Assembly: GCA_020848835.1 (NCBI GenBank)
Contig: JADLHJ010000059.1
Span: 124,001 to 188,000, forward strand
Length of the DNA: 64,000 nucleotides
Source: Candidatus Hydrogenedentota bacterium
GTDB taxonomy: Bacteria > Hydrogenedentota > Hydrogenedentia > Hydrogenedentales > SLHB01
Direction: 5' to 3'
The notes under the pieces are model-generated. The model saw only the letters and a list, made by a program, of their open reading frames with translations, had not been told where the DNA came from and did not search any database. The translations under genes were made by a program, and so were the position numbers. This document shows, piece by piece, positions 54,128-61,921 of the stretch; positions within the stretch are counted from its first letter, which is position 1, and the number at the start of each line of letters is the position of its first letter.

Positions 54128-55342
54128 ATGAACATTAAACGTCGTGAATTTTTGGGAGTTGCTGGCGTCGGTTTGGCAGGGGCGCTAGGTAGTGTAAAAG
54201 CAAATGCCGCAGAGTTGTCAGCAAGCGAAACTATCAACATCGGCCTCATTGGCACAGGCGGCCGCTGCGGACAACTCGTCGAGCGACTGCAGGTTATCCC
54301 CGGCGCTAAAATTGTTGCCGTAAGTGATGTGTGGGATGCCGCGCTTGAGCGTGGCAAGGGTTTTGCCCAACCCGGGGCGCAGGCCACACGCCACTACAAA
54401 GAGCTGCTCGACAACAAAGACATCGACGCCGTGCTCATCGCCACGCCCGACCACTTGCATGTTCCCATCACGATCGATGCCTGCGCAGCCGGAAAAGATG
54501 TATACGTCGAAAAGCCGTTGACGCACGACATCGCCGAAGGTCAATCGGTGATCGATGCGAAAAACAAATCGAAGCGTGTTGTTCAGGTAGGCATGCAGCA
54601 GCGCAGCATGCCGCATCTCGCAGAAGCCCGCGAGATCATCAAGTCAGGCCAACTCGGCACGATAAAAAAAGTCCATCTCACGTGGAACCGCAACGGCGGG
54701 CCATCGCAAAAAGTTATCCCCAACATCCCCGAGAGTGCCGTAGACTGGAAAGCATTTCTTGGTAACACAAAGCCGCAACCCTACGACCCCTACAAGATGC
54801 GCAATTGGCGTTTCTTTTGGGAATTCGGCGGCGGCGTGTTCACCGACTTGATGGTCCACTTCATCGACGTAACCCACTGGTTCCTCGACATGCAACACCC
54901 GGACGTCGCCGCGAGTATCGGCAATTGGTTCAACCGCAAAGACCAATGGGAAACTCCGGACAGTGTGCAGACGATCATGCAATACACCGAACCAGAAACG
55001 CAGGTCTATTTCGAAGGTACCTTCTACAACGCGCGCAACGCAGCCATGATGGAATTCATGGGATCGGAAGCGACGTTGTATTGCGATCGCGGGCGTTACG
55101 AAATCCATCCCGAATACAACAAAAAGATCGAATACAAGGAAGTAATCGTCGGCACCGGCGATCGCGGGCAAGATTTCTACGACAAACCCGATGGCGAAAT
55201 GCTACACCTGACAAACTGGCTGGACTGCATCCGCTCGCGCAAGGAACCGAACGCACCGGTAGAGGCGGGCGTCGGCGCAGCGAACGCTGCGCACCTCGCA
55301 AACAAAGCGCTGCGGGAGAACGCGGTCGCCAAGTGGTCTTAA
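54128..55342 (+). CDS. Gfo/Idh/MocA-family oxidoreductase with Tat-type signal
   Basis: A 404-residue protein. The N-terminus MNIKRREFLGVAGVGLAGALG is a twin-arginine signal, so it acts outside the cytoplasm. The NAD(P)-binding fold begins INIGLIGTGGRCGQL, with SDVW and VLIATPDHLHVPITIDA. EKPLTHD carries the conserved catalytic-region Lys. The C-terminal domain has FFWEFGGGVFTDLMVHFIDVTHWFL with the acidic/His substrate site. AAGGGCG lies before the ATG. Exported members of this family are frequent in planctomycete-like genomes. The substrate, a sugar or polyol, is not known. Confidence 0.9.
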   Translation: MNIKRREFLGVAGVGLAGALGSVKANAAELSASETINIGLIGTGGRCGQLVERLQVIPGAKIVAVSDVWDAALERGKGFAQPGAQATRHYKELLDNKDIDAVLIATPDHLHVPITIDACAAGKDVYVEKPLTHDIAEGQSVIDAKNKSKRVVQVGMQQRSMPHLAEAREIIKSGQLGTIKKVHLTWNRNGGPSQKVIPNIPESAVDWKAFLGNTKPQPYDPYKMRNWRFFWEFGGGVFTDLMVHFIDVTHWFLDMQHPDVAASIGNWFNRKDQWETPDSVQTIMQYTEPETQVYFEGTFYNARNAAMMEFMGSEATLYCDRGRYEIHPEYNKKIEYKEVIVGTGDRGQDFYDKPDGEMLHLTNWLDCIRSRKEPNAPVEAGVGAANAAHLANKALRENAVAKWS

Positions 55343-55383
55343 TTTAGAGACAACAACACAACGGAAAGATTTTGTATTCGGTT

Positions 55384-55404
55384 TGTAGTTCCGCGTTTAC
55401 GCAG
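55384..55404. repeat. Dispersed palindromic repeat, copy 2
   Basis: TGTAGTTCC-G-CGTTTACGC-A-G, 19 of 21 bases shared with 46561-46581. The mismatch to the CCGCG TTTA CGCGG palindrome lies in the other arm from that of copy 1, as expected of two decayed copies of one element. Confidence 0.5.
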
Positions 55405-55433
55405 TAAGATTGCGAGGCGGCCGCGCATGGTCA

Positions 55434-55619
55434 TCAATACCAAACGGTCACTACAATCACCGGCTCCTGCACGCTCGACTGGTTCGCCCGTTCATAGCCA
55501 AACGACTGCTTGATGTGCTTCGGCTCAACGTTGTGCTCCGTGAGCCATTCGTTGATGTGCTCCTCCATCTGCTGCATAGACTCCGTGGATACCCGGCCGA
55601 GAAACGTCTGAACGCGCAT
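55434..55619 (-). CDS. Small conserved-looking cytoplasmic protein
   Basis: A 61-residue protein from ATG 55619, preceded by GAGGGGG. Composition and strand/helix pattern look like a real domain: MRVQTFLGRV, then a helix (ESMQQMEEHINEWLTEHNVEPKH, in pieces ESMQQMEEHINEWL and EHNVEPKH), then SFGYERANQSSVQEPVIVVTVWY as strands. This beta-alpha-beta layout resembles small ribosome- or RNA-binding folds, which is only a guess. TATACT (55659-55654, minus strand) is a likely -10 box. It is divergent from the GNAT gene. Confidence 0.6.
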   Translation of the reverse strand: MRVQTFLGRVSTESMQQMEEHINEWLTEHNVEPKHIKQSFGYERANQSSVQEPVIVVTVWY

Positions 55620-55680
55620 ATGGCCCCCTCGTTGGTAGTTACCCCTTCGCCTCAGTATACCAAGATCAAAAGGAGGCGCC

Positions 55681-55725
55681 ATGCGGCGGAAGACTTCTTT
55701 GCTACAATCCGCGCATGCAAATTGA
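55681..55725 (+). CDS. Candidate 14-codon leader peptide before the GNAT gene
   Basis: AAGGAGG, the best Shine-Dalgarno match nearby, stands 4 bases before ATG 55681. The frame encodes MRRKTSLLQSAHAN and stops at 55723-55725, overlapping the GNAT start (55715) in another frame. Translation of the leader would bring ribosomes onto the GNAT start. It may also be fortuitous. Confidence 0.3.
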   Translation: MRRKTSLLQSAHAN

Positions 55726-56320
55726 AATCCGCGAGTACCGGCCCGAAGACGAGGCGGAATGGATGCGCGTCCACGCCATCATCATGACGCTCTCGCATTC
55801 GTGGAACTACTGCATCCAGGAACGCCCCGCCTACGAAGGCTACACAAGCACCCGCCTGGTTGCCCTGCACAACGACCAGATCATCGCCCTAACCGATTGC
55901 ATCTACGAAAATGAACCCGGCGAAGTCTGTCATCATCGCGACAGCCGCGGTGGCTACGTCTGCGAGTTTGGCCGCCTCCCCGAATACCGTGGCTGCAACC
56001 TCGGGAAGCGTCTCATTGACGCAACGGTTGAAGACGCCAAGGCTAAAGGTGTTCGCCGTCTTGAATACTGGAGCCAGGACCGCAAGGCGCAGCGCTACTA
56101 CCAACGCCTCGGCATGCCCGAGATCGGCCGCCACTACCGCTTTCGTATGAAACCCACGCAGGCTATCAAGGATACATTGGGCGAGCAGCGCATCGGCATC
56201 GAGTACGTCTACGCTGTATGCCTGCCGGAGGAGTGGCCCCTAGTGAAAGAGCAGTACGAAATTATTCATAAGCACCCCCTAGAGCCGCACCTCTGCATAG
56301 GATATGAGGTCCGTTTTTAG
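55715..56320 (+). CDS. GNAT-family N-acetyltransferase
   Basis: A 201-residue protein with the GNAT fold. IEIREYRPEDEAEWMRVH is the first strand-helix. CEFGRLPEYRGCNLGKRLIDATVEDAKAKGVRRLEYWSQD (pieces: LPEYRGCNLGKRLID, RRLEYWSQD) is the acetyl-CoA-binding motif A, in which R-G-C-N-L-G-K-R replaces the common R/Q-x-x-G-x-G/A. YYQRLGMPEIGRHYRF is the later strand. The acceptor is unknown. There is no ribosome-binding site before this ATG. TACAAT at 55703-55708 ends only 6 bases upstream, suggesting a leaderless message, or coupling to the leader frame. A T-run (56322-56329) follows. Confidence 0.82.
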   Translation: MQIEIREYRPEDEAEWMRVHAIIMTLSHSWNYCIQERPAYEGYTSTRLVALHNDQIIALTDCIYENEPGEVCHHRDSRGGYVCEFGRLPEYRGCNLGKRLIDATVEDAKAKGVRRLEYWSQDRKAQRYYQRLGMPEIGRHYRFRMKPTQAIKDTLGEQRIGIEYVYAVCLPEEWPLVKEQYEIIHKHPLEPHLCIGYEVRF

Positions 56321-56334
56321 CTTTTTTTTGCCAC

Positions 56335-56363
56335 TTGTCACAGACTATAGTTTGTTGTATTCT
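56335..56363 (+). promoter_or_regulatory. Promoter of the L,D-transpeptidase gene
   Basis: TTGTCA (56335-56340), a 17-base spacer and TATTCT (56358-56363), with an expected start near 56370. This places the ATG 56403 about 33 bases into the message and rules out the upstream in-frame start at 56304. Confidence 0.5.
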
Positions 56364-56402
56364 GGTTCCCGTTACCGGACTTCACCCCAACATATTGGGT
56401 AT

Positions 56403-57662
56403 ATGCAAATGCCTCCACTCCTTCGCCAGCAAAAGAAACAGCCCAGCATCGCAAAGATCATGTTCGGTATCGTTGCCGTCTGCGCCTTGGCCTACGGCGG
56501 GTATCGCGGTGGCACCTGGATGTTCGCCAGCGGCGGCGTCATAGAGGCGGTGCAGACCTCAAAACCAACTTCGCTGGACACGGCCCGCGCGCTCCTCGAA
56601 GAGGGAAAATCTGACGAGGCCCGCGAAGCGTTGCGGCCAATTGCAGCCGACGCAAAGGACGCTCAAGTCGCAGTCCCCGCAATCATGATGCTTGCGGAGT
56701 TAGACGCCAAGGCAGGTGATCGGGCCAAGGCAATTGAAGGGTTCAAGCGCATCACAACAGAGTTCCAGCAAAGTGCGGAGCGCCCGCGCGCGATGGCGTT
56801 ATATGCGAAGCTGTTGGAAGAGGACGGCAAAACCCAGGAAGCCATCGCGGTTTACAACGAAATCCGCGGAAACGCCCCCGCTGAATTCCGCGCCCCTGCG
56901 TTGACCGGCATCGCCCGCCAGGCCGAACGAGACGGCAAACTCGGTGAAGCGCGCGAGATGTACGCCGAGGCCCTGAAAGGCGCGACCTGGGATAGCCCGG
57001 AGTGGAACGAAGCGCTGGATGCAGTCGGCCGCGCCAATATCGCCATGGTGTTCTCGCAGAGTGAAACCCCCGAGAGCAAGATATACACAATCGAAAAGGG
57101 CGACAGCTTTACCTCAATTGGGATCAAGCTGAACACGACCTTGGGCCTGTTGACGCGCGCCAACGGACTGACGCCTGACGCGAAACTGAATCTCGGCCAA
57201 CGCCTCAAGTGGACCCCAAAAGATTTCCGCATCGTAGTCGAACGCTCCAAATGCCGTCTGTTCCTGCTGGACGCCAACGGCATCTTCAAACGCTACAACT
57301 GCGGCCTCGGCAAGCCTGGTCACGAAACCACGCTAGGCCTTTATAAGATTGGTAACAAAGAAAAGGACCCGGTTTGGCACAAGCCCGGTGAAGGGCCCAT
57401 CCCCGCCGGCGATCCGCGTAACCTCCTCGGGACCCGCTGGATGCCGATGGTGCCAGTACAGGAAGGCCTGCCGAAAGACCTGGGTATCCACGGCGCACCC
57501 GATCCGGCAACGGTTGGCTCATTCACATCAAACGGCTGCGCCCGCATGAAGATGGAGGAAGTGGAAGAGTTGTACGATCTCGTCGTGCGCTCCACGCCGG
57601 TGCAAGTGGTCGAGATCGTGGATCCCGCTACGCTCAGCACGCTTGCGACGGTACAAGCCTAG
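56403..57662 (+). CDS. L,D-transpeptidase (YkuD) with TPR-like region and LysM
   Basis: A 419-residue inner-membrane-anchored cell-wall enzyme. A single helix at about 20-40 (IMFGIVAVCALAYGGY) anchors it. Residues about 55-205 are helical TPR-like repeats (ALLEEGKSDEAREALRPIA, LAELDAKAGDRAKAIEGF). A LysM module follows (YTIEKGDSFTSIGIKLNTT, ANGLTPDAKLNLGQRL). The YkuD domain ends the protein, with His363 in GIHGAP and the catalytic Cys379 in SNGCARM. It cross-links or attaches proteins to peptidoglycan. This order is common in planctomycete-like bacteria. DUF4177 lies convergent at its end. Confidence 0.92.
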   Translation: MQMPPLLRQQKKQPSIAKIMFGIVAVCALAYGGYRGGTWMFASGGVIEAVQTSKPTSLDTARALLEEGKSDEAREALRPIAADAKDAQVAVPAIMMLAELDAKAGDRAKAIEGFKRITTEFQQSAERPRAMALYAKLLEEDGKTQEAIAVYNEIRGNAPAEFRAPALTGIARQAERDGKLGEAREMYAEALKGATWDSPEWNEALDAVGRANIAMVFSQSETPESKIYTIEKGDSFTSIGIKLNTTLGLLTRANGLTPDAKLNLGQRLKWTPKDFRIVVERSKCRLFLLDANGIFKRYNCGLGKPGHETTLGLYKIGNKEKDPVWHKPGEGPIPAGDPRNLLGTRWMPMVPVQEGLPKDLGIHGAPDPATVGSFTSNGCARMKMEEVEELYDLVVRSTPVQVVEIVDPATLSTLATVQA

Positions 57663-57663
57663 A

Positions 57664-57858
57664 CTAAGAAATCGAGCGTTTTAACAAAACGTGAACATCT
57701 CTCGTTTCGCCATGCAAATGATTGGTGTCAAAACCAGACACGGCCTCCCAACTTTCCCGTCCCAATCGATTAAGAGCTTTTTCAATCAATTGGACATCCA
57801 GTTTTCCCCCAAGCCAACCCGTGGCGGCCAGCGATACAAATTTGTATTCCCAGCGCAT
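57664..57858 (-). CDS. DUF4177 small protein
   Basis: A 64-residue protein with the DUF4177 pattern: an N-terminal WEYKFV strand, then a helix (VQLIEKALNRLGRESWEAVSGFD, pieces IEKALNRLG and SWEAVSG) in which LNxLGxxxWE is the family signature, then a final strand VHVLLKR. The function of the family is not known; it is often found as a free-standing small protein. It ends 1 base after the convergent transpeptidase gene. Confidence 0.75.
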   Translation of the reverse strand: MRWEYKFVSLAATGWLGGKLDVQLIEKALNRLGRESWEAVSGFDTNHLHGETRDVHVLLKRSIS

Positions 57859-57892
57859 GTGGTTTCCACTCCGTTTTGCTTCGTCAGTCAGG

Positions 57893-57898
57893 TATAAT
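57893..57898 (+). promoter_or_regulatory. Probable -10 box of the lipoprotein gene
   Basis: A perfect TATAAT, about 55 bases before the GTG start at 57953. No convincing -35 box is seen at 16-18 bases upstream. Confidence 0.4.
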
Positions 57899-57952
57899 CG
57901 CGACCCGTACCAACCCGTTCAAATGCATACTTGCACGATTTGGAGATTCTTC

Positions 57953-58519
57953 GTGAAACGAATGTCATCGCTCGCCGTTTGCCTTGTCCTTGTTTCAGGG
58001 TGTCACACATTCATGCGCGTCGCGCCGGACTACGCCGACCTTCCTGTCGAAGACGTAAAAGCCCTTGCCGCGGAAATTGAGCAGGCGATCCACGACAAAG
58101 TGCGCGATCCAGACATCAAGAACCGCGGTTCCTTAGTGGTGGAAACCGATGCCATAAAACAAGCGATCCGCACCCGTGCCGCGCGCGCGCATTTGGTTGA
58201 AGGATTTCTGGCGACCGGCCACCTCATGGAAGCGAACAACGGCCTCGTGTCCATCATCCGCAGCAGCGACTACAAAAAATTTGGCAGCAGCCGCGACCGC
58301 GACCGCAATGCCCAACTCGTGCTTGGCGAAAATGCTGACCGTTGGGCCCTGTACGAAGGCATCCTGAACGCCAGCAACATCTCGCCCAAGTCTCTGCCCG
58401 CGATTCAGCGCATCTTCTTCGATGCCCATATCGCCCTCCTGCCTGACGGAACGAAATTTGAAGATGAGAACGGGAAAGTGGCATACAAAGGGGGCGCTCC
58501 CGCCAGTACGAGCAATTGA
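57953..58519 (+). CDS. Putative lipoprotein of unknown function
   Basis: A 188-residue protein. GTG 57953 is chosen because GGAG lies 7 bases before it and gives a short basic N-terminus (VKRMSSLAVCLVLVSGC) with a lipobox VSGC; lipid attachment would be at Cys17. The mature part is helical and charged (DVKALAAEIEQAIHDKV, TDAIKQAIRTRAARAHLVEGFL, SSRDRDRNAQLVLGENADRWALYEG in pieces). The pattern QAIRTRAARAHLVEGFLATGHLMEANNG resembles DUF1318-like lipoproteins, with low certainty. It lies between the transpeptidase and the pyr genes. Confidence 0.65.
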   Translation: MKRMSSLAVCLVLVSGCHTFMRVAPDYADLPVEDVKALAAEIEQAIHDKVRDPDIKNRGSLVVETDAIKQAIRTRAARAHLVEGFLATGHLMEANNGLVSIIRSSDYKKFGSSRDRDRNAQLVLGENADRWALYEGILNASNISPKSLPAIQRIFFDAHIALLPDGTKFEDENGKVAYKGGAPASTSN

Positions 58520-58603
58520 AATTTCTGTCGCCAATACGACTTACTCGCTCGCCCTCCAATGCCTTAGGTTGCGGAGGGCCTTCGCTCGCGGTGAGTGCCA
58601 CAA

Positions 58604-58638
58604 TGTCCACTGTGACCGCTACGTCCACAGTGTCCACT
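58604..58638. promoter_or_regulatory. Repeats upstream of pyrD
   Basis: The inverted repeat CACTGTG (58608-58614) and CACAGTG (58626-58632) overlaps a direct repeat TGTCCACT (58604-58611 and 58631-58638). It ends 20 bases before the pyrD ATG and could be an operator or leader structure for the pyr genes. A second hairpin, GCCCTCC/GGAGGGC, lies about 40 bases further upstream. Confidence 0.35.
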
Positions 58639-58658
58639 ATCGAAGGACTTGAACGACC

Positions 58659-59612
58659 ATGACTACGGGGACCACCGCCGCCACGACGCCGAATCTCGGC
58701 ATCGATCTCGGCGGCTTGAAGATGAAGAACCCCGTAACCGTCGCGTCCGGCACCTTCGGTTATGGCGCGGAATACAGCCAGTACTTCGACATTGGCCGCT
58801 TGGGCGCCGTGACCACGAAAAGCCTTTCACTGAAACCCCGCGCGGGGAACAAGCCGCCGCGCCTTGTCGAAACGCCGGCGGGCATGCTGAACGCCATCGG
58901 CCTGCAAAACGTCGGTATCGAGACCTATCTATCCGAAAAACTGCCCTTCCTGCGCGCCAAGTGCGCAACGATTATCGCCAACATCTACGGGCATTCCGCG
59001 GACGAATATGTCGAACTTGCACGCCGAATCGATTCGGAGGGTGCAGGAGACGCCATCGAAGCCAACCTCTCCTGCCCGAATGTACACGACGCGCGCAAGG
59101 CAAAAGGCGCGGTGCTTGTGTCGCAGGATCCGCGTTGCGTGGAAGAGTACACCCGCGCAATTCGTGCAGTGACCAAATTGCCGCTGATCGTGAAACTGAC
59201 GCCAAACGTCATGGATATTACCGAGCCGGCCCTCGCTGCGGAAGCGGCTGGCGCCGATGCGCTCTGCCTCATTAACACCCTGCTTGGTTTGGCAATCGAC
59301 GCCGAAACACGCCGCCCGAGATTGTCCAATATCGTCGGCGGGTTGAGCGGTCCCGCGATTCGCCCCGTCGCCGTAAAGATGGTTTGGGATGCACGCCGCG
59401 CGGTGAAAATTCCCATTATTGGCACGGGCGGCATCTGCCAAGCAGACGATGCGATCGAGTTCCTTCTCGCAGGCGCTACCGCTGTGTCGGTCGGTTCGAT
59501 GAACTTCCGCCAGCCCGATGCGGCGATACGGGTCTTGGAAGGGATTGAAGACTATCTCCTGCGCCATGAGATCGAAAATGTGTCGGAACTTGTCGGCGCA
59601 ATGAAAGCATAA
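58659..59612 (+). CDS. pyrD: Dihydroorotate dehydrogenase, class 1 (1B catalytic-subunit-like)
   Basis: A 317-residue FMN enzyme that oxidises dihydroorotate to orotate in pyrimidine synthesis. Visible motifs are VASGTFGYGAEY, TTKSLSLKPRAGN, ETPAGMLNAIGLQN, EANLSCPNV with the catalytic Cys of class 1 enzymes, VKLTPNVMDI, GGLSGPAIRP and IIGTGGICQADDAIEFLLAGA. Class 1B enzymes work with the iron-sulfur subunit PyrK, but no pyrK is present in the window. It starts an operon with pyrF (1-base gap), pyrE and a propeller gene. Confidence 0.93.
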   Translation: MTTGTTAATTPNLGIDLGGLKMKNPVTVASGTFGYGAEYSQYFDIGRLGAVTTKSLSLKPRAGNKPPRLVETPAGMLNAIGLQNVGIETYLSEKLPFLRAKCATIIANIYGHSADEYVELARRIDSEGAGDAIEANLSCPNVHDARKAKGAVLVSQDPRCVEEYTRAIRAVTKLPLIVKLTPNVMDITEPALAAEAAGADALCLINTLLGLAIDAETRRPRLSNIVGGLSGPAIRPVAVKMVWDARRAVKIPIIGTGGICQADDAIEFLLAGATAVSVGSMNFRQPDAAIRVLEGIEDYLLRHEIENVSELVGAMKA

Positions 59613-59613
59613 G

Positions 59614-60300
59614 ATGGCCACCGAACTGATTATCGCTTTAGATGTGGATACCCTCGACGCGGCAACGCACGCCGTCGACACCTGCGGCGGGTGCATTTGG
59701 TACAAAGCCGGACTCCAGCTTTTCTCGCGTACCGGCCCGGCGATCATCGAACAGCTCAAAGCCGCGAACAAAAAGGTATTTCTCGATCTCAAACTGCACG
59801 ACATTCCAAACACCGTGAAACATGCGGCGCAAGCCGCGGCCGGCATGGGCGCAGACCTGATCACAATCCACGCCTGCGGCGGGGCGAAAATGATTGCGGC
59901 CGCGCGCGAAGCAGTCGAAGGATCACAAACACGCGTGCTCGCGGTTACCGTGCTGACAAGCATCAACGACGCGGTCTTGCAGAATGAAGTCGGCATTCCC
60001 GCAAGCGCGGAAGAAACGGTGACGCGTTTCGCAAAGCTTGCGGTCAACAACGGCGCGCACGGTGTCGTGGCGTCGCCGCATGAGATCGCTGCGATTCGCA
60101 GCGCTGTGGGGCATGGGCCTCTAATTGTCACGCCGGGCATACGGCCAGCGTGGGCGTCCACCGACGACCAGGCCCGCTTCATGACGCCACGCGAAGCCGC
60201 GCTGGCTGGCGCAAACTTCGTGGTCGTGGGCCGGCCGATTCTGAAACATGCAAACCCAACCGAAGCGGTCGCGCTCGTGACAAAGGAACTCGCTGTATGA
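59614..60300 (+). CDS. pyrF: Orotidine 5'-phosphate decarboxylase
   Basis: A 228-residue TIM-barrel enzyme producing UMP. The catalytic array is DLKLHDIPNT (Asp58, Lys60, Asp63). LIIALDVDTLDAA is the first strand, VTPGIRP the phosphate loop region, and FVVVGRPI the last strand. It starts 1 base after pyrD and overlaps pyrE by 4 bases (ATGA). Confidence 0.95.
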   Translation: MATELIIALDVDTLDAATHAVDTCGGCIWYKAGLQLFSRTGPAIIEQLKAANKKVFLDLKLHDIPNTVKHAAQAAAGMGADLITIHACGGAKMIAAAREAVEGSQTRVLAVTVLTSINDAVLQNEVGIPASAEETVTRFAKLAVNNGAHGVVASPHEIAAIRSAVGHGPLIVTPGIRPAWASTDDQARFMTPREAALAGANFVVVGRPILKHANPTEAVALVTKELAV

Positions 60301-60878
60301 CCTCCGGACAAGTCCTCGATATATTTCGCGCAACCGGCGCACTCCTCGAAGGACACTTCCTCTACACCAGCGGACGCCATGGGGCGCACTTTGTACAGGC
60401 ATCCCGCGTGCTGCAATTCCCTAACTACACCGAACGCCTCTGCAAAGCGATCGCAGACAAGTGGGCAAACGATAAGATCGAACTCGTATGCGGACCCGCA
60501 ACCGGCGGCATTATCTTGTCCTATGAAACCGCCCGCCACCTCGAATGTAGATCCGTGTTCACGGAAAAGGACGATGAAGGTGGTGGCATGTCGATGAAAC
60601 GTGGCTTCAAACTCGATCCCGGCACAAACTTGTTGGTCGTCGAAGACATCGTCACCACAGGCGGCTCGGTGAAAAAAACAATCGAACACCTTCGCGCACG
60701 CGGCGCGCGTATCGCGGGCGTGTCCGTGCTCGTCGATCGCAGTGGGGGAGAGGCCAACTTCGATTGTCCCTACAAACCGCTCTCGTATCTTCAACTGAAA
60801 AGCTACGACCCGAAAGAATGTCCCGGCTGCCAAGACAAACTGCCCTTGAGCGACCCGGACGACTTGGTCATTCAATGA
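60297..60878 (+). CDS. pyrE: Orotate phosphoribosyltransferase
   Basis: A 193-residue enzyme joining orotate to PRPP. ATG 60297 overlaps the pyrF stop. Motifs are LEGHFLYTSGRHG, CGPATGGIILSYE, FTEKDDEGGGMSMKRGF (catalytic loop) and LLVVEDIVTTGGSV (PRPP-binding loop with the paired acids). The end has four Cys or near-Cys residues (CPYKP, ECPGCQ), a pattern seen in the longer OPRTases. The stop overlaps the start of the next gene (ATGA). Confidence 0.94.
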   Translation: MTSGQVLDIFRATGALLEGHFLYTSGRHGAHFVQASRVLQFPNYTERLCKAIADKWANDKIELVCGPATGGIILSYETARHLECRSVFTEKDDEGGGMSMKRGFKLDPGTNLLVVEDIVTTGGSVKKTIEHLRARGARIAGVSVLVDRSGGEANFDCPYKPLSYLQLKSYDPKECPGCQDKLPLSDPDDLVIQ

Positions 60879-61909
60879 TCCGTGAGTCAGTACTTGTAGC
60901 ACTCGCTTCCGCGTTTTTTGCACTCTATGCAATTGCCGACGATTCACTTCTTTCTCATCCTCGCGCGGACATGAGTCTTGGCGCAATCGCGAAGCAACTC
61001 AACGCACCCGGCATTACTATCCTCAAGCCGGACAAAGACGAACCCGAATGGTGGGCGGGAGCGCCTTCCGTTGCACGCGATAAGGATGGCGTTTTTTGGA
61101 TGGCCTGCCGCATGCGCGCCGGCGAAGGCGAGCGCGGTCTGCGCGGTTACGAGATTCGTATACTCCGCAGCAGCGAAGGCGAGCATTTCGAAAAAGTACT
61201 CACCATAAAACGCGAGGATGTGCCAATTCCGGGATTCGAACGCCCCGCACTGTTGATCGATCCCGCGACGAACAAATTTAAACTGTACGCCTGCGGGCCG
61301 TGGAAGGAAGGTCCGTGGTCCATCATTAAATTCGACGATGCAGCAACCCCCGCGGAATTTCTTGCGTCCACAGCCAAACCGGTAATCGTGCCGCGCGAAA
61401 AAAACTATGAACGCGATCAACAACCGATTGAATACAAAGATCCCGTGATCGTCTGCGCAGAGAACAAATACCATTGCTACGTGATCGGCTACGTGCGTCG
61501 AAACGAACGCATATTTCACTTCGTAAGCGACGATGGCGAAAAATGGCAACCCGTGGGAAATCCTTACGAACCGATTATGGATTTGAGCGGCTGGCACGAT
61601 TTCTTCGTGCGTCCTGCCTCGGTTGTTTTCACCGGCGCGGGCCATCTCTACGTGTACGAAGGGTCCAAGACGTCCTGGTACGATCCCGTCTACAACGTCG
61701 CGACCGGCCTGGCATACACCTTCGATCTCCATCGCGTTATTGATCTCACGCCGAACGCGCCACTCGCCGTGAGTGTGACGCCGAGCGAACATTTCGCGAC
61801 GTTCCGCTATTCGAGTTGGTTGCGCGTCGAAAACGCGTTTTGGGTCTACGCGGAGGTTACTGCGCCAAACGACACCAAAGAGATTCGTCTCTTCAAGCCG
61901 GTTCTCTAA
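60875..61909 (+). CDS. Secreted five-bladed-propeller glycosidase-like protein
   Basis: A 344-residue protein. ATG 60875 overlaps the pyrE stop (ATGA). A signal peptide of about 21 residues (SVLVALASAFFALYAIA) leads into a beta-propeller resembling GH43/GH32/GH117-type enzymes: EWWAGAPSVARDKDGVFWMACRMR, FERPALLIDPATNKFKLYACG, QPIEYKDPVIVCAENKYHCYVIG and DFFVRPASVVFTGAGHLYVYEGS are blade-like strands with Asp/Glu candidates. The family assignment is tentative. Coupling of an exported protein to pyrimidine genes is unexpected. Confidence 0.6.
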   Translation: MIRESVLVALASAFFALYAIADDSLLSHPRADMSLGAIAKQLNAPGITILKPDKDEPEWWAGAPSVARDKDGVFWMACRMRAGEGERGLRGYEIRILRSSEGEHFEKVLTIKREDVPIPGFERPALLIDPATNKFKLYACGPWKEGPWSIIKFDDAATPAEFLASTAKPVIVPREKNYERDQQPIEYKDPVIVCAENKYHCYVIGYVRRNERIFHFVSDDGEKWQPVGNPYEPIMDLSGWHDFFVRPASVVFTGAGHLYVYEGSKTSWYDPVYNVATGLAYTFDLHRVIDLTPNAPLAVSVTPSEHFATFRYSSWLRVENAFWVYAEVTAPNDTKEIRLFKPVL

Positions 61910-61921
61910 TCCGGCAACCCA

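Noticed and set aside
58929..60986. A 685-codon open frame antisense to pyrD, pyrF and pyrE
   Set aside because: It mirrors the codon pattern of three certain genes, has no ribosome-binding site or recognisable domain, and its composition is that of an antisense shadow.
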